This document shows, one piece after another, positions 60,075 through 64,000 of a stretch of 64,000 bases of DNA. The first letter of the stretch is position 1. Each line of letters begins with the position of its first letter. The stretch lies in assembly GCA_040081465.1 (NCBI GenBank), contig JBEBGL010000007.1, positions 44,330 to 108,329 of the forward strand, written 5' to 3'. Source of the DNA: UBA668 sp040081465 (GTDB lineage: Bacteria; Actinomycetota; Acidimicrobiia; Acidimicrobiales; Ilumatobacteraceae). A program made the position numbers and the translations under genes. The notes beneath the pieces are model-generated. The model had not been told where the DNA came from, made no database searches, and worked only from the letters and a program-made list of their open reading frames with translations.

Positions 60075-61406
60075 ATGCACACCATTAAGTACAGGTCGGT
60101 GCTCGGAGCGCTTGCTGCGGCGGCACTTGTGGTTTCGGCTTGCTCGGACGACGACAAGCAGTCCACCGACACGGATGCAACCGTTGCCGACACCACACCC
60201 ACCACCCCCGACACGAGCGGCAGCGATACGACTGCATCGGACTTGCCACTGCAGATCATCAAAATTGGTTACGCGTTCCCCGACCTCGCTTCCTTCGCAG
60301 TTCTGAACAAGGACTTTGCAATCGGCGACCCCGGGTTGCAGGCAGAAGCAGTAGTCGATGGCTGGCGCCGCGATGGTCTGTTGCCGCCAGGTATCGAGAT
60401 CGAACTCGTGGCGGCCGCGTACAACATCATCGATCCGCAGGCGAAGCAGGGCGTGTGCACGCAACTTGCTGAAGACGAAGACGTGTTCGCGGTTGTCAGC
60501 GGCATCAGCTTCACTGTCGGCGCCGAGTGCCTCGCCACGCGATATCAGATTCCTGTCATCGACACTGACGGCGGCGAGCCATCGCTGTACGAGCGTGGCG
60601 CACCATGGCTGTTCACACTTCGGCCCGACACGGCCACGCAGTACGTCGGTTACGGCCAATGGGCGATCGACTCTGGTGAGCTTGATGGCAAGCGGGTTGG
60701 CATGTACTTCGAGACGAAGATCATCGAGGGTGTCACCGCGATGCGCGAGTTGTTCGACGCAGAGGGGGTCAACCTGGTGTCGGTGACGGAGACATCGGGT
60801 GTTGGCATCGGTGGTGCGGAAGACACGATCTCGGTCGAACGTTTCATCGCTGAAGATGTGGAGGTAGTGCTTCCGCTTGTCGGCGGGTCTAGCGCCGCCA
60901 ACATGTACAACTTCGCCGAAGGCCAGGGCTATCGCCCGCTCTACCTCGACATGGATTACTCGGAACACACCACAGACGTCGCTGCTAAGACGAACCCCGA
61001 CGAGCAGTACGACGGCGTGCGAGCGATGTCTGTGTCACGGGTAGGCGAACGAGCGGGTGGCATTGACAATCCCGGAGCGGAAGCTTGCATCGCGAACTAC
61101 GAGCGCTACGCGGCGGTCGACATTCCGCGCGAAGGAATCGAGTCCGGCGAGTACAGCAGCATTCTCCGCACCTGCGATCTGTTCGCCGTGTTGCTGACCG
61201 GCCTCACCGGTGCCGCCGACGACCTCACGCGCGAGAACTTTGTAACTGCGTTGGAGAACGGCGGCACCGTGGAACTGGTGGGTAGTGGCAATGGTTCATT
61301 CAGTGCCGACGACCACTCGTTCATCGACGAGTTCCGCACAATTCAATGGGATGCCGCCTGCCCGTGTTGGAAGGCTATTTCTGACTTCGCGCCTCTTCGT
61401 CGATGA
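60075..61406 (+). CDS. Branched-chain-type ABC transporter substrate-binding lipoprotein
   Basis: The 443-residue lipoprotein has a signal ending AAALVVSAC (lipobox Cys23), a Thr/Asp linker and a periplasmic binding fold with IKIGYAFPDLASFAV, VDGWRRDGLLPPGIEIELVA and YERGAPWLFTLRP. It is a paralogue of the protein at 34683, sharing the same order of motifs. It probably feeds the fused Liv transporter 2.5-8 kb upstream. ATG 60075 follows AGGGGGAG. Its promoter carries an operator candidate. Confidence 0.92.
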   Translation: MHTIKYRSVLGALAAAALVVSACSDDDKQSTDTDATVADTTPTTPDTSGSDTTASDLPLQIIKIGYAFPDLASFAVLNKDFAIGDPGLQAEAVVDGWRRDGLLPPGIEIELVAAAYNIIDPQAKQGVCTQLAEDEDVFAVVSGISFTVGAECLATRYQIPVIDTDGGEPSLYERGAPWLFTLRPDTATQYVGYGQWAIDSGELDGKRVGMYFETKIIEGVTAMRELFDAEGVNLVSVTETSGVGIGGAEDTISVERFIAEDVEVVLPLVGGSSAANMYNFAEGQGYRPLYLDMDYSEHTTDVAAKTNPDEQYDGVRAMSVSRVGERAGGIDNPGAEACIANYERYAAVDIPREGIESGEYSSILRTCDLFAVLLTGLTGAADDLTRENFVTALENGGTVELVGSGNGSFSADDHSFIDEFRTIQWDAACPCWKAISDFAPLRR

Positions 61407-61440
61407 CGTCGGCCGGCCCTGACCGGCAGAATAAGCACAC

Positions 61441-62427
61441 ATGAGATTCTGCGTAGTCGGTGCTGGCGCGATAGGTGGCCTGATGGCCGCGCGCCTGAGT
61501 GCCAGTGGGAACGATGTGCATGTCGTCGCGCGTGGCGAAACACTGGCCGCCATTCGCGGCGGCGGGCTTACCGTCACCTTTGCCGACGGGTCGCCGCCGG
61601 TTCATGCCAGTGTCAGCGTGAGCGAAACGTTCGATGCACCGCACGACCTCGACGCGGTCATCCTTGCCGTCAAGGCCCATCAGATCGGGCCGCTCGCAGC
61701 GAAGGTCGCGACTCTATGTAGTGCCGACACAGTTGTTGTTCCCGTTCAGAACGGCATTCCGTGGTGGTTCTTCCATCGCTTCGCCGGCCCACACGCTGGG
61801 TACAACCTGCACACGCTCGACCCCGATGGTGCAATCGCAGCAGCGATTCCCGCCGAGCGCGTTGTTGGTGGCATCGCTTATCCGGCCGCCGAGCGATCGG
61901 CGCCGAACGTCATTCATCACATCGAAGGCGATCGGCTACCTGTTGGCGAACTCGATGGCTCGAAGTCCGATCGTGCAACAGCAATCGCTGAAGCGTTCTC
62001 GTCGGCTGGCTTCAAGTCGCGGGTGCTCACTGACATTCGCTCGCACATCTGGCTGAAGGCGTGGGGGAACCTGGCCTTCAATCCAATCAGCGCACTCACT
62101 GGCACGACGCTTGGCCAGATTTGTGGCGATCCGAGCACTCGCAAACTTGCCGCCGACATGATGCACGAAGCGGAAGCGATCGCTGCAGCGCTCGACGTCC
62201 GCGTTCCGCTGTCTGTCGAGCAGCGCATCAAGGGCGCCGAGCAGGTCGGCGAACACAGAACGTCAATGCTGCAGGACCGCGATGAAGGTCGCAGTATGGA
62301 GGTAGGCCCGCTGATCGGCGTGTTTGTCGAACTCGGCCGACTCACGGGCGTCAGTACGCCAGCGATCGACGCCGTCTACGCGCTGATCAACCAGCTGAAC
62401 GAACGGCTGGAAGCGGCACGCAGATGA
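61441..62427 (+). CDS. Ketopantoate reductase-like (ApbA/PanE family) dehydrogenase
   Basis: The 328-residue enzyme has the nucleotide motif MRFCVVGAGAIGGLMAARLS, VILAVKAHQIGPL, VVPVQNGIPWW and the catalytic Lys in HIWLKAWGNLAFNPISALTG. In this catabolic setting it may reduce a 2-keto acid other than ketopantoate. The final codons overlap the next gene by 4 bp, so the two are coupled. Confidence 0.9.
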   Translation: MRFCVVGAGAIGGLMAARLSASGNDVHVVARGETLAAIRGGGLTVTFADGSPPVHASVSVSETFDAPHDLDAVILAVKAHQIGPLAAKVATLCSADTVVVPVQNGIPWWFFHRFAGPHAGYNLHTLDPDGAIAAAIPAERVVGGIAYPAAERSAPNVIHHIEGDRLPVGELDGSKSDRATAIAEAFSSAGFKSRVLTDIRSHIWLKAWGNLAFNPISALTGTTLGQICGDPSTRKLAADMMHEAEAIAAALDVRVPLSVEQRIKGAEQVGEHRTSMLQDRDEGRSMEVGPLIGVFVELGRLTGVSTPAIDAVYALINQLNERLEAARR

Positions 62428-63941
62428 GCCGTATGGTGATGAACGACACGATTCGAGCACTGCTCGCTAATGGAGCCGACGATGCAACGGCGTTGATCTC
62501 GCCCGACGGTGCCACGCTCGACTACCGCGGGTTGCGTGGTGTCGTCGACTCGTTGAGTCGTGAGTTGGCCGCTTACGGCGTCGGCAGCCGCGACCGTGTT
62601 GCAATCTCGGTGAACAATGGGCCAACAGCGGCGATCACCTTCTTGGCTTGCGCGGCGCGTGCAGCAGCGGCGCCGTTAAACCCGAAGTATCGCGAGTCAG
62701 AATTCGAGTTCTATCTCAAGGACCTCAGTCCGAAACTGCTGATCGTCGCCGACGACTCGGGCGACGCCGTGTTGGCAGCTGCCGCGACGGTTGGCGTGAC
62801 GGTCGCGACTGTCTCGGGCGCGATGGGCGAGTTGACGCTTGGTCGGGAACCCGCGAAGAGCATCGACGATTGGCCCGGCGCCAATGATGCTGGGCTGCTG
62901 CTGCACACGTCGGGCACCACGTCGCGGCCGAAGGTCGTACCGATTAGTCAGCGCAACCTTGCGCAGTCGGCAACCAACATCGCCACGTCGCTCGCGCTGA
63001 CCTCCGCAGATCGATCGCTGCAGGTGATGCCTTTGTTCCACATCCACGGTTTGTTGGCGGGTCTGCTCGCTCCATTGTCGGTGGGTGCAACCGTTGTCGC
63101 CACCGCCGGCTTCGATGCCTTTGCCTTCTTCAATCAGCTCGCGACGTTCGCGCCGACGTACTACACGGCTGTTCCGACGATGCATCAGATGATCATCGAC
63201 AGAGGTCAGCGTCACTCGGAGGCGGCGGCTGCAGCCAAGCTGCGTTTCATCCGTTCCTCGTCGGCGTCGTTGCCGTCGTCAGTGCTCGAGCAGCTCGAGG
63301 CTTTGTTCGGTGCTCCCGTCGTCGAGGCCTATGGCATGACGGAAGCAACGCACCAGATGTGTGCCAACCCGTTGCCGCCCGGCAAGCGCAAGCCTCGCTC
63401 GGTGGGTGTGCCGACGGGCATCGAGCTTGCGGTGCTTGATGAGAATGGCGCAGCCGTTGCTACGGGCGCGACGGGCCAAGTCGCGATCAAGGGGGCGACT
63501 GTTGTTGCGAGTTACCAAGACAACCCAACGGCAACCGAGGAAGCGTTTCGCTTTGGATGGTTCCTGACCGGCGATGAGGGTTACCTCGACGAAGACGGTT
63601 ACCTCTATCTCACTGGTCGTTTGAAGGAGCTGATCAATCGGGGTGGCGAGAAGATTTCGCCGCTCGAGGTCGACGAAGCGCTGCTTCGTCACGAGAGCGT
63701 TGCGCAGGCGGTTACGTTCGCAGTCGCGCATAAGAAGCTTGGTGAAGATGTTGCTGCTGGTGTCGTGTTGCGACCAGGAGCGCAAGTGACAGAGCGCGAA
63801 CTGAAGGACTTCCTGTCACTCTCGCTGGCCGCGTTCAAGGTTCCGCGCAGCATTGTTTTTCTCGACGAGCTGCCCAAGGGCGCGACCGGAAAGCTGCAGC
63901 GCATCGGACTCGCCGAGCGTCTTGGCATTGGTCCCTGGTAG
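62424..63941 (+). CDS. AMP-dependent acyl-CoA synthetase (FadD-like)
   Basis: The 505-residue ANL enzyme has LLLHTSGTTSRPKVVPISQR (phosphate loop), VVEAYGMTEATHQM, YLTGRLKELINRGGEKISPL (hinge) and ELPKGATGKLQRI with the catalytic Lys. It resembles medium-chain or oxalyl-CoA-synthetase-like proteins. ATG 62424 overlaps the upstream TGA; ATG 62439 is another possible start. No gene follows before the window ends. Confidence 0.93.
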   Translation: MSRMVMNDTIRALLANGADDATALISPDGATLDYRGLRGVVDSLSRELAAYGVGSRDRVAISVNNGPTAAITFLACAARAAAAPLNPKYRESEFEFYLKDLSPKLLIVADDSGDAVLAAAATVGVTVATVSGAMGELTLGREPAKSIDDWPGANDAGLLLHTSGTTSRPKVVPISQRNLAQSATNIATSLALTSADRSLQVMPLFHIHGLLAGLLAPLSVGATVVATAGFDAFAFFNQLATFAPTYYTAVPTMHQMIIDRGQRHSEAAAAAKLRFIRSSSASLPSSVLEQLEALFGAPVVEAYGMTEATHQMCANPLPPGKRKPRSVGVPTGIELAVLDENGAAVATGATGQVAIKGATVVASYQDNPTATEEAFRFGWFLTGDEGYLDEDGYLYLTGRLKELINRGGEKISPLEVDEALLRHESVAQAVTFAVAHKKLGEDVAAGVVLRPGAQVTERELKDFLSLSLAAFKVPRSIVFLDELPKGATGKLQRIGLAERLGIGPW

Positions 63942-63964
63942 GCGACAGCACCGTGACTAGCTGG

Positions 63965-64000
<36 letters not shown>

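Overview
The window looks like one piece of a GC-rich actinobacterial chromosome. The closest impression is an uncultivated Acidimicrobiia (Ilumatobacter-like) genome. This is inferred from gene content: F420/PPOX-type oxidoreductases, many acyl-CoA enzymes, ACMSD-type amidohydrolases, a P450 with a 3Fe-4S ferredoxin, and abundant GTG/TTG starts. No rRNA is present to confirm it. The last 35 bases are an uninterrupted G run that is probably a sequencing or assembly artefact.

Layout. 0-3 kb: start of a glutathione peroxidase gene, a CtpE-like P-type ATPase, a PPOX protein and tRNA-Arg(CCU). 3-7.1 kb: a patch of poorly known genes beside the tRNA (HExxH peptidase, PIN-like protein, DUF4238 protein). 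7.2-10.1 kb: PPOX protein, a coupled 27-aa membrane peptide, a large membrane protein and the ammonium transporter Amt. 10.2-46.7 kb: a long run of catabolic genes: GntR/FadR-type regulator, CoA-transferases, short-chain dehydrogenases, amidohydrolases, a thiolase with its DUF35 partner, malate synthase G, acyl-CoA synthetase, enoyl-CoA hydratases, acyl-CoA dehydrogenases, aldehyde dehydrogenase, a ThDP enzyme and secreted binding lipoproteins. It is interrupted at 15.5-17.8 kb by a DUF262-HEPN gene pair. 46.7-49.2 kb: a foreign-looking insert carrying a proteobacterial-type adenine/adenosine deaminase and a P-loop kinase, each followed by a copy of the same 45-bp element, beside a thioesterase gene with an in-frame amber codon. 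49.3-63.9 kb: enolase-superfamily enzyme, P450, a branched-chain-type ABC importer in unusual fused form (MFS-LivF and LivH-LivM-LivG), more amidohydrolases, a second binding lipoprotein, a ketopantoate-reductase-like enzyme and another acyl-CoA synthetase.

How the genes fit together. A 16-bp palindrome, consensus ATTSAGTAYACTSAAT, lies in the promoter regions of at least seven transcription units between 13 and 60 kb, with weaker copies at three more. The units include the ferredoxin, the P450, both binding lipoproteins, the fused transporter, amidohydrolases and acyl-CoA dehydrogenases. The only transcription factor in the window is the GntR/FCD protein at 10.2 kb, which has a weak copy in its own divergent promoter. 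I infer a single regulon: import by the ABC system, activation by acyl-CoA synthetases or CoA-transferases, hydroxylation by P450 plus ferredoxin, ring or side-chain processing by amidohydrolases and beta-oxidation enzymes, and glyoxylate disposal by malate synthase G. The substrate cannot be read from sequence; a cyclic or branched carboxylic acid is the most general guess.
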